From: Frateuria_A sp035943815
GTDB lineage: Bacteria > Pseudomonadota > Gammaproteobacteria > Xanthomonadales > Rhodanobacteraceae
Direction of reading: 5' to 3'
Assembly (NCBI RefSeq): GCF_035943815.1
Contig: NZ_DASZBU010000001.1
Span: forward strand, 1 to 64,000
Length of the DNA: 64,000 nucleotides
The translations under genes and the position numbers were made by a program. Shown piece by piece: positions 46,881 to 55,314 of this stretch (position 1 is its first letter; each line of letters begins with the position of its first letter). The notes beneath the pieces are model-generated. The model was not told the origin of the DNA and made no database searches. It was given only the letters and a program-made list of their open reading frames with translations.

Positions 46881-47948
46881 ATGACCATCGATGCATCTCT
46901 GCCCAGCCGGCTGGGCGCACTCATCCTCATCACCCTGCTGGGGCTCCTTGCCGGCACGGCGCACGCCGGGCAGGCCGCCATCGTGGTCGATGCCACCACC
47001 GGGCGCGTGCTGGGCCAGGTCAACGCCGACGAGCGCAACTATCCGGCGTCGCTGACCAAGATGATGACGCTCTACCTGACCTTCCGCGAACTGAAGGCCG
47101 GCCGGCTCACGCTCGAGGATCGCCTGCCGGTGTCGGCCTGGGCCGCGAACCGCGCGCCGAGCAAGCTGGGCCTGCGCGCCGGCCAGAACATCACGGTGGA
47201 GGACTGCATCCTGGCGATGGTCACCAAGTCGGCCAACGATGCGGCGACGGTGGCGGCCGAAAGCATCGGCGGCAACGAGAAAGGTTTCGCCGACATGATG
47301 AACGCACAGGCCGCGCTGCTGGGCATGAGCGGCACGCATTTCGACAATGCCTCCGGCCTGCCCGATCCCAAAAATTGGTCCACCGCGCGAGACCTGCTCA
47401 CGCTGGGCCGCGCGCTGTACCAGGATTTCCCGCAGTACGCGCACTACTTCTCCGTCAAGGAATTCAACTTCAACGGGCAGTTGGTGCGCGGGCACAACCA
47501 CTTGATGGACCGCTATCCCGGCATGGACGGCCTGAAGACCGGTTTCACCGACGCATCGGGCTTCAACCTCGCCTCCACGGCGATGCGCGACGGCCACCGG
47601 CTGTTCGCGGTGGTACTGGGCGGCAGGACGGCGGCCCGGCGTGACCAGCTGATGGCGAACCTGCTCGATGCCGGATTCGAGCAGAGCGAGGCGGACGCGC
47701 TGGCGGCCGCGGGCGAACCCGCGCCGGGCATGGCGCACCGCGTGCTGGCGGCGCTCTCGCCGATCGCCAACGCCGAAGCCGATCCGACTCCCGTGGCTGC
47801 GTCGCGCCACGCACGCCGCGGCAAGGCCGCCACGCACGGCTGTCGCGCGCACCATGGCATCTGCCGCGCCAAGGGCCACGCCTCGCATGCGCACAACGGC
47901 ACGATCAAGCTGGCCAATCGCGCGGGCGCCAAGGGCGGTCAGGACTGA
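46881..47948 (+). CDS. D-alanyl-D-alanine carboxypeptidase (PBP5/DacA-like)
   Basis: The 355-residue exported serine peptidase has a Sec signal over about residues 1-29 (LGALILITLLGLLAGTAHA). The penicillin-binding motifs are SLTK with Ser57, SAN at 117-119, and KTG at 219-221. It trims peptidoglycan stem peptides in the periplasm. After the catalytic domain comes a basic, His-rich tail (SRHARRGKAATHGCRAHHG) instead of the usual beta domain and membrane anchor, so it is shorter than classic PBP5. It ends at a strong bidirectional terminator. Confidence 0.88.
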   Translation: MTIDASLPSRLGALILITLLGLLAGTAHAGQAAIVVDATTGRVLGQVNADERNYPASLTKMMTLYLTFRELKAGRLTLEDRLPVSAWAANRAPSKLGLRAGQNITVEDCILAMVTKSANDAATVAAESIGGNEKGFADMMNAQAALLGMSGTHFDNASGLPDPKNWSTARDLLTLGRALYQDFPQYAHYFSVKEFNFNGQLVRGHNHLMDRYPGMDGLKTGFTDASGFNLASTAMRDGHRLFAVVLGGRTAARRDQLMANLLDAGFEQSEADALAAAGEPAPGMAHRVLAALSPIANAEADPTPVAASRHARRGKAATHGCRAHHGICRAKGHASHAHNGTIKLANRAGAKGGQD

Positions 47949-47990
47949 GCTTTCGCCGCCAGGCACACAAGCACCAGGCAAATAAACAAA

Positions 47991-48018
47991 AAACCCCGCG
48001 GCAGGCCGCGGGGTTTTT
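47991..48018. terminator. Bidirectional intrinsic terminator
   Basis: The stem 47994-48001 (CCCCGCGG) pairs with 48006-48013, with loop CAGG. It has A3 directly before (more A beyond) and T5 after, so it ends both the carboxypeptidase and the convergent metK transcripts. Confidence 0.9.
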
Positions 48019-48042
48019 GTTTGTGCTCGACTAGCGCGGGGC

Positions 48043-49254
48043 TTACTTGCGCTTGCCGTTCAGGCCGGCGTCGGCGCGCAGCGCCTCGGCCTTGTCGGTC
48101 TTCTCCCAGGAGAACGCGGTGAAGGTGGAGCCGTCGGCTGCCTTCATCTCGTAGGGCTGGCGGCCGAAGTGGCCGTAGCTGGCGGTCTGCTGGTACATCG
48201 GATGGATCAGGTCAAGCATCTTGATGATGCCGTACGGACGCAGGTCGAAGTGCTTGCGGATCAGCTTCTCGATCTTTTCGTCCGGGATCTTGCCCGTGCC
48301 GAACGTCGTCACCGAGATCGAGGTCGGCTCGGCCACGCCGATGGCGTAGGACACCTGCACCTCGCAGCGGTCGGCCAGGCCGGCGGCCACGATGTTCTTG
48401 GCCACGTAGCGCGCGGCATAGGCGGCCGAACGGTCGACCTTGGACGGATCCTTGCCCGAGAACGCGCCGCCGCCGTGGCGGGCCCAGCCGCCGTAGGTGT
48501 CGACGATGATCTTGCGGCCGGTCAGGCCGCAGTCGCCCACCGGGCCGCCGATTACGAACTTGCCTGTCGGGTTGATGTGGAACTTGGTGCCCTTGTGCAG
48601 CAGCTTGGCCGGCAGCACGGGCTTGAGGATCTCCTCGCGCACCGCCTCGACCAGGTCCTTCTGCTTGACGCCCGGATCGTGCTGGGTCGAGAGCACGACC
48701 GCGTCGATCGCGACGGCCACATCGTTCTCGTAGCGCAGGGTCACCTGGCTCTTGGCGTCCGGGCGCAGCCACGGCAGCGGCGAATTCTTCTTCTTGCGGA
48801 TCTTGGCCTGCTGCTCGACCAGGCGGTGCGAGTAGTAGATCGCCGCCGGCATGAAGTCCTTCGTCTCGTTGGTGGCGTAGCCGAACATCAGGCCCTGGTC
48901 GCCGGCGCCCTGTTCCTCGGGCTTCTTGCGGTCCACGCCCTGGTTGATGTCGGGCGACTGCTTGCCGATCAGGTTGAGCACGCCGCAGGTCGCACCGTCG
49001 AAGCCGACGTCGGACGAGTCGTAGCCGATGTCCAGGATCACCTTGCGGGTCAGGCCTTCCAGGTCGATCCAGGCGGAGGTGGTGATCTCGCCGGCGACGA
49101 TGGCCACGCCGGTCTTCACCATCGTCTCGCACGCCACGCGTGCGCGCGGATCCTGCGCGAGGATCGCGTCCAGGACGGCGTCGGAAATCTGGTCGGCGAC
49201 CTTGTCGGGATGGCCTTCGGAGACCGACTCGGAGGTGAAGAGGTAGTTGCTCAT
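48043..49254 (-). CDS. metK: S-adenosylmethionine synthetase
   Basis: The 403-residue enzyme makes S-adenosylmethionine from methionine and ATP. The start MSNYLFTSESVSEGHPDK includes the GHPDK pocket at residues 14-18. GAGDQGLMFGYATNET, the P-loop-like GGAFSGKDPSKVDRSAAY, and a C-terminal FGRQPYEM segment complete the family pattern. ATG 49254 has an AAGGAAGGA ribosome site. A possible promoter -10 (TATCAT) lies about 50 bases upstream. I saw no SAM riboswitch in the leader. Confidence 0.96.
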   Translation of the reverse strand: MSNYLFTSESVSEGHPDKVADQISDAVLDAILAQDPRARVACETMVKTGVAIVAGEITTSAWIDLEGLTRKVILDIGYDSSDVGFDGATCGVLNLIGKQSPDINQGVDRKKPEEQGAGDQGLMFGYATNETKDFMPAAIYYSHRLVEQQAKIRKKKNSPLPWLRPDAKSQVTLRYENDVAVAIDAVVLSTQHDPGVKQKDLVEAVREEILKPVLPAKLLHKGTKFHINPTGKFVIGGPVGDCGLTGRKIIVDTYGGWARHGGGAFSGKDPSKVDRSAAYAARYVAKNIVAAGLADRCEVQVSYAIGVAEPTSISVTTFGTGKIPDEKIEKLIRKHFDLRPYGIIKMLDLIHPMYQQTASYGHFGRQPYEMKAADGSTFTAFSWEKTDKAEALRADAGLNGKRK

Positions 49255-49301
49255 CGCGGGATATATCCTTCCTTTCGGATACAGAGATAAAGAAGCCGCG
49301 C

Positions 49302-49330
49302 ATGATACACGTGGCGGCGTCGGTTTGCAG
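49302..49330 (-). promoter_or_regulatory. Possible metK promoter
   Basis: On the minus strand, TATCAT (49302-49307) has a weak CTGCAA-like -35 about 17 bases upstream. The leader to the metK ATG would be about 45 bases. No other structure was seen in this gap. Confidence 0.35.
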
Positions 49331-49504
49331 GCCAGCCTACTATTCCGGGGTGAAGCTTGCATGCCCGTTCAGGCGGCGGACGGCTGGACGGCCAAACGCG
49401 CCCGGTCGTTCGATCGTCGTTGCGCGGCGCGGCGCGGGTGCGGTTCGGGTAGCGGGGTCTGCGGCCCTCTCCCCCCAAGGAGAGGGCGCGTGTCGGCGGG
49501 GGTG

Positions 49505-50491
49505 TCAGGCCGCGGCGCGCTGGAGCTCGCCCAGGCCCGCGAAGTATTCGGCGGTCAGGTGCAGTTGTTCGGCGGCGGTTTCCGCTCGGTTGACCACATG
49601 CCGGAACGACGCGTTCTCCGGCCGGTCCTTGGCGTACCAGCCCAGGTGCTTGCGTGCGATGCGCACGCCCGCATGCTCGCCATAGAAGGCGTACAGGTGT
49701 TCGAGGTGCCCAAGCAGGATGGAGGCGACCTCGGCCGGACCGGGCTCGGACAGCTTCTGGCCGGTGGCCAGGTAATGCGCGACCTCGCGGAAGATCCACG
49801 GCCGCCCCTGCGCGCCGCGGCCGATCATCACCGCGTCCGCGCCGGTGGCCTCGAGCACGTGGCGGGCGCGCTCGGGCGTGGTGATGTCGCCGTTGGCGAG
49901 CACCGGAATGCGCACGGCGGCCTTCACCGCGGCAATGGTGTCGTACTCGGCCTCGCCCTCGTACTTGTCCTCACGCGTGCGGCCGTGCACCGAGAGCGCG
50001 GCGATGCCGCTGTCCTCGGCGATGCGCGCGATGGTCAGCGCATTCCTGTGCTCGCGGTCCCAACCGGTGCGGATCTTCAGCGTCACCGGCACCTCGACCG
50101 CCTCGACCACCGCCTTGCAGATGCGCGCCACCAGCGGTTCGTCCTGCAGCAGCGCCGAACCCGACCACACGTTGCACACCTTCTTGGCCGGGCAGCCCAT
50201 GTTGATGTCGACGATCTGCGCGCCGTTGGCCACGTTGAAGCGCGCCGCCTCGGCCAGCATGGCCGGGTCGTAGCCGGCGATCTGCACGCTCACCGGCTCA
50301 GGCTCGCCCGCGTGGTCCATGCGGTGCAGCGACTTGCGCGTGTGCCAGAGCTTGGGATCGGCGGTGGTCATCTCCGACACGGCCAACCCCGCGCCCAGCC
50401 GTTTGCACAGCAGGCGGAAAGGCTTGTCGGTGACCCCGGCCATGGGCGCGAGCACCACGGGCGGGTCGATGCGGTAGGGGCCGATCTGCAT
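49505..50491 (-). CDS. dusB: tRNA-dihydrouridine synthase B
   Basis: The 328-residue FMN enzyme reduces specific uridines in tRNA. Family blocks: VVLAPMAGVTDKPFRLLC, ASEMTTADPKL-like SEMTTADPKLWHT, the catalytic-loop NMGCPAKKVCNVWSGSALL, TLKIRTGWD, HGRTRE, and GDITTPERARHVLEATGADAVMIGRGA. It matches DusB rather than DusA or DusC by motif and length. In many gammaproteobacteria fis follows dusB, but here the next gene on the strand is metK, with no fis in between. Confidence 0.93.
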   Translation of the reverse strand: MQIGPYRIDPPVVLAPMAGVTDKPFRLLCKRLGAGLAVSEMTTADPKLWHTRKSLHRMDHAGEPEPVSVQIAGYDPAMLAEAARFNVANGAQIVDINMGCPAKKVCNVWSGSALLQDEPLVARICKAVVEAVEVPVTLKIRTGWDREHRNALTIARIAEDSGIAALSVHGRTREDKYEGEAEYDTIAAVKAAVRIPVLANGDITTPERARHVLEATGADAVMIGRGAQGRPWIFREVAHYLATGQKLSEPGPAEVASILLGHLEHLYAFYGEHAGVRIARKHLGWYAKDRPENASFRHVVNRAETAAEQLHLTAEYFAGLGELQRAAA

Positions 50492-50621
50492 CGGCCTATT
50501 GTAGGGCGTCCCTGACGCTCAGCCGCGCCGCTTCGGGCTCGCCAGAACATGACAGCCTCCCGCGGGTAGGGCTGCTCACGTTAATGAAAAAATCCCCAAA
50601 CAAGGCGAGCGCGACAGTTCG

Positions 50622-51890
50622 TCAGATGCCCGCCTGCTGCCCCAGGTTCGCCCGCGCCGCGTTTTCGGGGATGTGCTTGTGGCGGAACAGGACCACGAAC
50701 AGCACCGCCACCACCAGCGCGTAGCCGGCGAAACTCAGCCAGATGCCGTGCCATTGCAGGGTGCCGTCGGGCGCCGTGAAGAATCGTTGGATCACTTGCC
50801 CGCTGATGGAGCTGCCCAGCACCGCGCCCACGCCGTTGGTCATCAGCATGAACAGGCCCTGCGCGCTGGCGCGGATCTTCGGGTCGGCCTGGCCTTCCAC
50901 GAACAGGGAGCCGGAAATGTTGAAGAAATCGAACGCCATGCCGTAGACGATGTTCGACATCACGATCATCCACAGCAGTTCCGCCGGGTTGCCGTAGGCG
51001 AACAGGCCGAACCGCAGCACCCAGGCGACCATGCTGATCAGCATCACGGTCTTGATGCCGAAGCGCTTGAGGAAGAACGGGATGGCCAGGATGAACAGCG
51101 TTTCGGACATCTGCGAGATCGACAGCACGATGTTCGGGTAGCGCACCGTGATCAGGCCCTTGTACGCGTCCACCTTGCCGAAGTCGTGCAGGAAGGTGTC
51201 GCCGTAGGCATTGGTCAGCTGCAGCGCGGCGCCCAGCGCCATCGCGAACAGGAAGAACACCGCCATCTTGTAGTTCTTGAACAGCGCGAACGAGCGCAGG
51301 CCGAGCACGTCCACCATCGAGGTATGGCGCGTGTCGCGCGGCGGGCAGGCCGGCAGCGAGAAGGCGTACAGGCCGAGCAGGGCCGAGGCGATGCCGGCAA
51401 TGTGGAACTGCTCGGGCGAGGTTTCGATGTGCAGCAGGCTGATCGCCCACATTGCCACGATGAAGCCCACCGTGCCCCAGACCCGAATCGGCGGATACAC
51501 CTTGACGATGTCCACGCCCTCGGTCTTGAGCGCGTTGTAGGCCACCGCGATCGAAAGCGCGATGGTCGGCATGTAGAAGCACATGTTGACCAGCATCACC
51601 CAGAACAGCGTGGCCGGATTGTCGATCGTGGGGACGACGAACAGCATCACCGCGCCGCCCAGGTGCAGCACGCCGTAAAGGCGCTCGGCGTTGATCCACT
51701 TGTCCGCGATGATGCCGGTGATCGCCGGCATGAATAGCGAGGCGATGCCCATGGTCGAGAAGATCGCGCCGAACTGGGCGCCACCCCAGTGGCGGGTCTG
51801 GAACCAGTAGGCGCCGATGGTGGTGAGCCAGGAGCCCCACACGAAGAACTGCAGGAAGTTCATCGTGATCAGACGCAGCTTGATGTTCAT
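50622..51890 (-). CDS. Nucleoside:H+ symporter family MFS permease (NupG/XapB-like)
   Basis: The 422-residue protein has about 12 membrane segments. Its start, MNIKLRLITMNFLQFFVWGSWLTTIG, and the following FSTMGIASLFMPAITGIIADKW match the nucleoside-transporting branch of the major facilitator superfamily. YGMAFDFFNISGSLFVEGQADPKIRASAQGLF (read in parts) is a second family block. It probably imports nucleosides. There is no adjacent nucleoside-catabolism gene. A poly-T-like run near 50583-50592 downstream may help end transcription. Confidence 0.82.
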   Translation of the reverse strand: MNIKLRLITMNFLQFFVWGSWLTTIGAYWFQTRHWGGAQFGAIFSTMGIASLFMPAITGIIADKWINAERLYGVLHLGGAVMLFVVPTIDNPATLFWVMLVNMCFYMPTIALSIAVAYNALKTEGVDIVKVYPPIRVWGTVGFIVAMWAISLLHIETSPEQFHIAGIASALLGLYAFSLPACPPRDTRHTSMVDVLGLRSFALFKNYKMAVFFLFAMALGAALQLTNAYGDTFLHDFGKVDAYKGLITVRYPNIVLSISQMSETLFILAIPFFLKRFGIKTVMLISMVAWVLRFGLFAYGNPAELLWMIVMSNIVYGMAFDFFNISGSLFVEGQADPKIRASAQGLFMLMTNGVGAVLGSSISGQVIQRFFTAPDGTLQWHGIWLSFAGYALVVAVLFVVLFRHKHIPENAARANLGQQAGI

Positions 51891-52199
51891 GGAGCCCTGT
51901 TCCGCATGTGCTTTTCCCCTGCAGAAAGCCGCGGGAACCTGCCCTTGGCCGCAAAGTCCGGCAGGTTAGAGAATCGGCTGCGGCCGGGCAAGGCGCGGCG
52001 CGGCGCGGCATGATCGGCGCGCGCTTGCCTGGTGCGCGCGCCAGCGGACGTTCGCCATGCGATGGTGCGCATGGAAGGAGCCCCATCACGGGAGCGGAAA
52101 ACAACGCTTTTGGGCCGCGCTCACACACGGGATTTCGCGGGAACGACGCCGGAACGGCGGCGGCCTAAACTCGTTCGTCCATTCGCGTGCCGGGCGCCC
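51891..52199. other. 309-bp divergent gap between nupG-like and lysE-like genes
   Basis: No gene supported. It holds the divergent control regions. A TAAACT (52168-52173) could be the -10 of the LysE-family gene. I saw no clear operator, repeat or terminator. Confidence 0.4.
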
Positions 52200-52820
52200 A
52201 TGAATCTTTTCCTCACCATCGCCATCGTCCATCTTGTCGCCTTGCTCAGTCCGGGGCCGGACTTCTTCTTCGTCTCGCAGGCTGCAGTCAGCCGCTCGCG
52301 CCGGCAGGCGCTGTTCGGCGTGCTTGGCATCACCCTGGGCATCACGCTGTGGTCGGCCCTGGCGCTGCTTGGGCTGCAACTGGTGTTGCACCGGCTGTCG
52401 TGGCTGCAGCAGCTGATCGCCATCGGTGGCGGCCTGTACCTCCTGTGGATGGGGCTGCGCATGCTGCGTGGCGCATTCACGCACGCGCCGGCAATGCCCG
52501 TGGAAGCCAAGGCCGCGCCCGCCAGCGAATTGGCCACGCTGCGCGCAGGCCTGTTGACCAACCTGGCCAATCCCAAGGTGGTGGTCTATTTCGGCAGCGT
52601 GTTCTCGGCCTTCCTGGGCGATAGCGTGGGCGCGGCGGTTCGCTGGGGCCTGTGGGCGCTGATCGTGGCCGAAACCTTTGCCTGGTTCGCGCTGGTGGCC
52701 GCGTTTTTCGCGCTGCCGGCGATGCGGCGGGGCTACCTGCGGCTGGCGCGCGGGATCGACGGCCTGGCCGGAGCGGTATTCGTCGCCTTCGGCCTGCACC
52801 TGCTCTTCGCCAGCCGCTGA
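52200..52820 (+). CDS. LysE/RhtB-family amino acid exporter
   Basis: The 206-residue protein has about six membrane segments. The family start, with LSPGPDFFFVSQAAVSRSRRQALFGVLGI (read in parts), is followed by GGGLYLLWMGLRML and GLLTNLANPKVVVYFGSVF. Members export amino acids such as lysine, threonine or homoserine and relieve overload. The specific substrate cannot be read. It is a single gene that converges on the uracil-DNA glycosylase gene. Confidence 0.88.
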   Translation: MNLFLTIAIVHLVALLSPGPDFFFVSQAAVSRSRRQALFGVLGITLGITLWSALALLGLQLVLHRLSWLQQLIAIGGGLYLLWMGLRMLRGAFTHAPAMPVEAKAAPASELATLRAGLLTNLANPKVVVYFGSVFSAFLGDSVGAAVRWGLWALIVAETFAWFALVAAFFALPAMRRGYLRLARGIDGLAGAVFVAFGLHLLFASR

Positions 52821-52838
52821 CCCGCGCCCAAGCAACAC

Positions 52839-53441
52839 CTAGCGACGGGGCGCCGGGTGGGCGAGCGCGTTGGCGACACGGTCGCGCAGCACCGGCAGCA
52901 ACTCCTCGGCGAACCACGGGTTGCGTTTGGTCCACAGCTGGTTGCGTGGGCTCGGGTGCGGCAGCGGCAGCACGCCCTGGGCCAGGTGGGTGCGCCACGC
53001 TTGCACGGTGTCGGTCAGGCTGGCTGCCGCCTGCGAACCGAGCAGGCCGACCTGCGCGTAGCGGCCGATCGCCAGGGTCAGTTCCACCTTCCGCAGCAAC
53101 GGCAGCAGGCGCGGTTGCCAGGTCGGTGCGCACTCGCGGCGCGGCGGCAGGTCTGCGCCGCGTGCGCTGCCGGGGAAGCAGAACCCCATCGGCACGATGG
53201 CGATGCGCCGCGCGTCGTAGAAGGTGGCCTTGTCCACGCCCAGCCAGTCGCGCAGGCGGTCGCCGCTCACGTCGTCGAACGGTACGCCGCTCGCGTGCAC
53301 CTTGCGCCCGGGTGCCTGGCTGACGATCAGCAGGCGTGCGCTGGCCGAGGCCTGCAGCACCGGCCGCACGCCGTGAGGCAGCTGCGCGGCGCACAGCTGG
53401 CAGGCGCGGATTTCGGCGAGCAGGCGGTCGAGCTCGCTCAC
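52839..53441 (-). CDS. Uracil-DNA glycosylase family protein (family 4-like)
   Basis: The 200-residue protein contains SQAPGRKVHASGVPFDDVSG, an early glycosylase motif, and a late PLPHPSPRN with the catalytic/recognition HPSP element. Four Cys at residues 14, 17, 88 and 104 match the spacing of the [4Fe-4S] cluster in family 4 uracil-DNA glycosylases. It would remove uracil from deaminated DNA. It is compact and has no fusion. The adjacent FAD oxidase on the same strand is functionally unrelated. Confidence 0.78.
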   Translation of the reverse strand: MSELDRLLAEIRACQLCAAQLPHGVRPVLQASASARLLIVSQAPGRKVHASGVPFDDVSGDRLRDWLGVDKATFYDARRIAIVPMGFCFPGSARGADLPPRRECAPTWQPRLLPLLRKVELTLAIGRYAQVGLLGSQAAASLTDTVQAWRTHLAQGVLPLPHPSPRNQLWTKRNPWFAEELLPVLRDRVANALAHPAPRR

Positions 53442-53502
53442 GCACCGGCATCCATGGCGGCTGCCTGTGGCGGAACGGATGGCGCACGTCGCACGGCAGG
53501 CG

Positions 53503-54873
53503 TCATGGCAGCAGCTTGCCGGGGTTGAGAATGGCGTCGGGGTCGAAGGCGTGCTTCACGCCGCGCATCAGCGCCAGTGTCGCCGGCTCCAGCGCCAGCG
53601 GCATGAATTCGCGCTTGCTGAGGCCTATGCCGTGCTCGCCGGAGAGCGTGCCCTCCAGCTCGACCACCAGCGCGAACACCTCGGCCAGGCAGGCGCGCGC
53701 GCGCGCGCGCTCGGCCGCGTCGCGCGGCAGCAGGTTGACGTGAAGGTTGCCGTTGCCGGCATGGCCGAAGCTGACGATCAGCACCTCGTGCCTGGCGGCC
53801 AGTTGCCGGATGCCCTCGACCAGCGCGGGCAGGCGGCTGACCGGCACCACCACGTCCTCGTTGATCTTGTCCGGGGCGATCGTGCGCTGTGCCGGAGAAA
53901 GCGCCTTGCGTGCGGCCCAGAGTCGCTGGGCCTCGTCGGCGCCGGCGGCGACCTGCAGTGTCTCCAGGCCCTCGCCGCGGGCGGCGTCCGCGACCGCGGC
54001 CACGGCGGCGTCGAGGGTGCCCGGTTCGCCGTCGACTTCGATCATCAGCAGTGCGCCGGCCAGCGGCACCGCATCGCCTGCGTGGGCATGGGCGAGCCGC
54101 AACGCCGTCTCGTCGATGAATTCCAGTGCGCACGGCGTCACCGGCTGGCCCATGATGCGTGCCACTGCCTGAGCGGCGGTGCCGACGTCGCGGTAGGTCG
54201 CGCGCAGGGTGCGGACGCTCGAGGGCCGGGGCGTGAGTTTGAGAGTGGCCTCGGTAATGAGTGCCAGCGTGCCTTCCGAGCCGATCAGCAGGCGGGTGAG
54301 GTCGTAGCCGGTGGCGCCCTTGCTGGTATAGGTGCCGCAGCGGAAGCCCTCGCCGCTGCCGGCCACCGCGCGCAGGCCCAGCGTGTTCTCGCGTGGCGTT
54401 CCGTATTTCACGGCGCGCGGCCCGGCGGAGTTGCAGGCGAGATTGCCGCCGATGCTGCACCAGGGCGAAGAGGTCGGATCGGGCGGCCAGAACAGCCCGT
54501 GCGGGGCCAGCGCGCGTTGCAGGTCGCCGTTGAGCACGCCCGGTTCGACCACCGCCAGGCGGTCGACCGGGTCGATGCGCAGGATGCGGTTCATCCGCTC
54601 GAAGCTCGCCACCACGCCGCCTTCCACCGGCACCGTAGCGCCGGTGGTGTTGCTGCCGCGCCCGCGCGCGACGAGCGGCACGTGATGCGCGCGGCAGGCG
54701 CGCACGAGTGCCTCGACCTGCTCGTGCGTGGATGGAAACACCACGGCATCGGGCTGCGCGTTGAGGCGCGAATTGTCGTAGGCGTAGGCGAGGCGCTCGG
54801 CCGGGCCGGTCGAGCAGGCGGCGGGGCCGAAGATCGCATGCAGCGTGTCGGTCAGGGGAGCGGGCAATGGCAT
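53503..54873 (-). CDS. GlcD-type FAD-linked oxidase (2-hydroxy-acid dehydrogenase)
   Basis: The 456-residue protein has the FAD-binding PCMH fold: PLVARGRGSNTTGATVP, PDPTSSPWCSIGGNLACNSAGPRAVKYG (in parts), GYDLTRLLIGSEGTLALITEATLKL. The C-terminal domain carries SFGHAGNGNLHVNLLP and SGEHGIGLSKREFMP. These are typical of glycolate oxidase GlcD, D-lactate and D-2-hydroxyglutarate dehydrogenases. No GlcE or GlcF partner lies nearby, so a stand-alone D-2-hydroxy-acid dehydrogenase is more likely. ATG 54873 was chosen over a Met 13 codons upstream. Confidence 0.85.
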   Translation of the reverse strand: MPLPAPLTDTLHAIFGPAACSTGPAERLAYAYDNSRLNAQPDAVVFPSTHEQVEALVRACRAHHVPLVARGRGSNTTGATVPVEGGVVASFERMNRILRIDPVDRLAVVEPGVLNGDLQRALAPHGLFWPPDPTSSPWCSIGGNLACNSAGPRAVKYGTPRENTLGLRAVAGSGEGFRCGTYTSKGATGYDLTRLLIGSEGTLALITEATLKLTPRPSSVRTLRATYRDVGTAAQAVARIMGQPVTPCALEFIDETALRLAHAHAGDAVPLAGALLMIEVDGEPGTLDAAVAAVADAARGEGLETLQVAAGADEAQRLWAARKALSPAQRTIAPDKINEDVVVPVSRLPALVEGIRQLAARHEVLIVSFGHAGNGNLHVNLLPRDAAERARARACLAEVFALVVELEGTLSGEHGIGLSKREFMPLALEPATLALMRGVKHAFDPDAILNPGKLLP

Positions 54874-54957
54874 CGGGCTAGCGTAGCGCCTCGCCGAGGC
54901 GGGGAGGCGCACGGTCGATGGCGCTGAGCCTTGCTCGCGTGCGCGGGAGGGTTCGCC

Positions 54958-55314
54958 TCACTCCGCTTCGAATGCCCCACGCAACCAGTGCATGCGTGCG
55001 TCGTCGGCCGGCCCGTCGTAGCTCACCACGTCGAAACGGCATGGCCGGTGGCCATGCTGCGGGTGCGCGGCGAGCCACAGCTGCGCTGTGCGGACGAGCT
55101 TGTCCTGCTTGCTGCGGGTGATCGAGGCGGCGGCATCGCCATGGCCGGCACGCACGCGGTAGCGGACCTCGACGAAGACCACCGTGTCGCCCTCGCGCAT
55201 GACCAGGTCCAGCTCGCCGTGGCGGGTGGTGTAGTTGCGCGCCAGCGGTGTCAGTCCGGCGCGCTCCAGCTCGCGGCAGGCGCGTTGCTCGAAGGCTTCG
55301 CCGGCGGCGCGCAT
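54958..55314 (-). CDS. yraN: YraN family (UPF0102) endonuclease-like protein
   Basis: This 118-residue member of UPF0102 has the restriction-endonuclease-like core: GEAFEQRACRELERAG, then NYTTRHGELDLVMREGDTVVFVEVRYR. The Asp and Glu of a nuclease-type site are visible (E-x-D and VEVR in place of the common VEVK). It is implicated in DNA processing, but the function is not established. ATG 55314 overlaps the lpoA stop (TGATG), so the two are coupled, in the order usual for proteobacteria. Confidence 0.88.
   Translation of the reverse strand: MRAAGEAFEQRACRELERAGLTPLARNYTTRHGELDLVMREGDTVVFVEVRYRVRAGHGDAAASITRSKQDKLVRTAQLWLAAHPQHGHRPCRFDVVSYDGPADDARMHWLRGAFEAE

Noticed and set aside
49255..49504. 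SAM riboswitch before metK
   Set aside because: I saw none of the conserved elements of the SAM-I, SAM-II or SAM-IV classes in the leader; only a short possible promoter and a ribosome site are visible.
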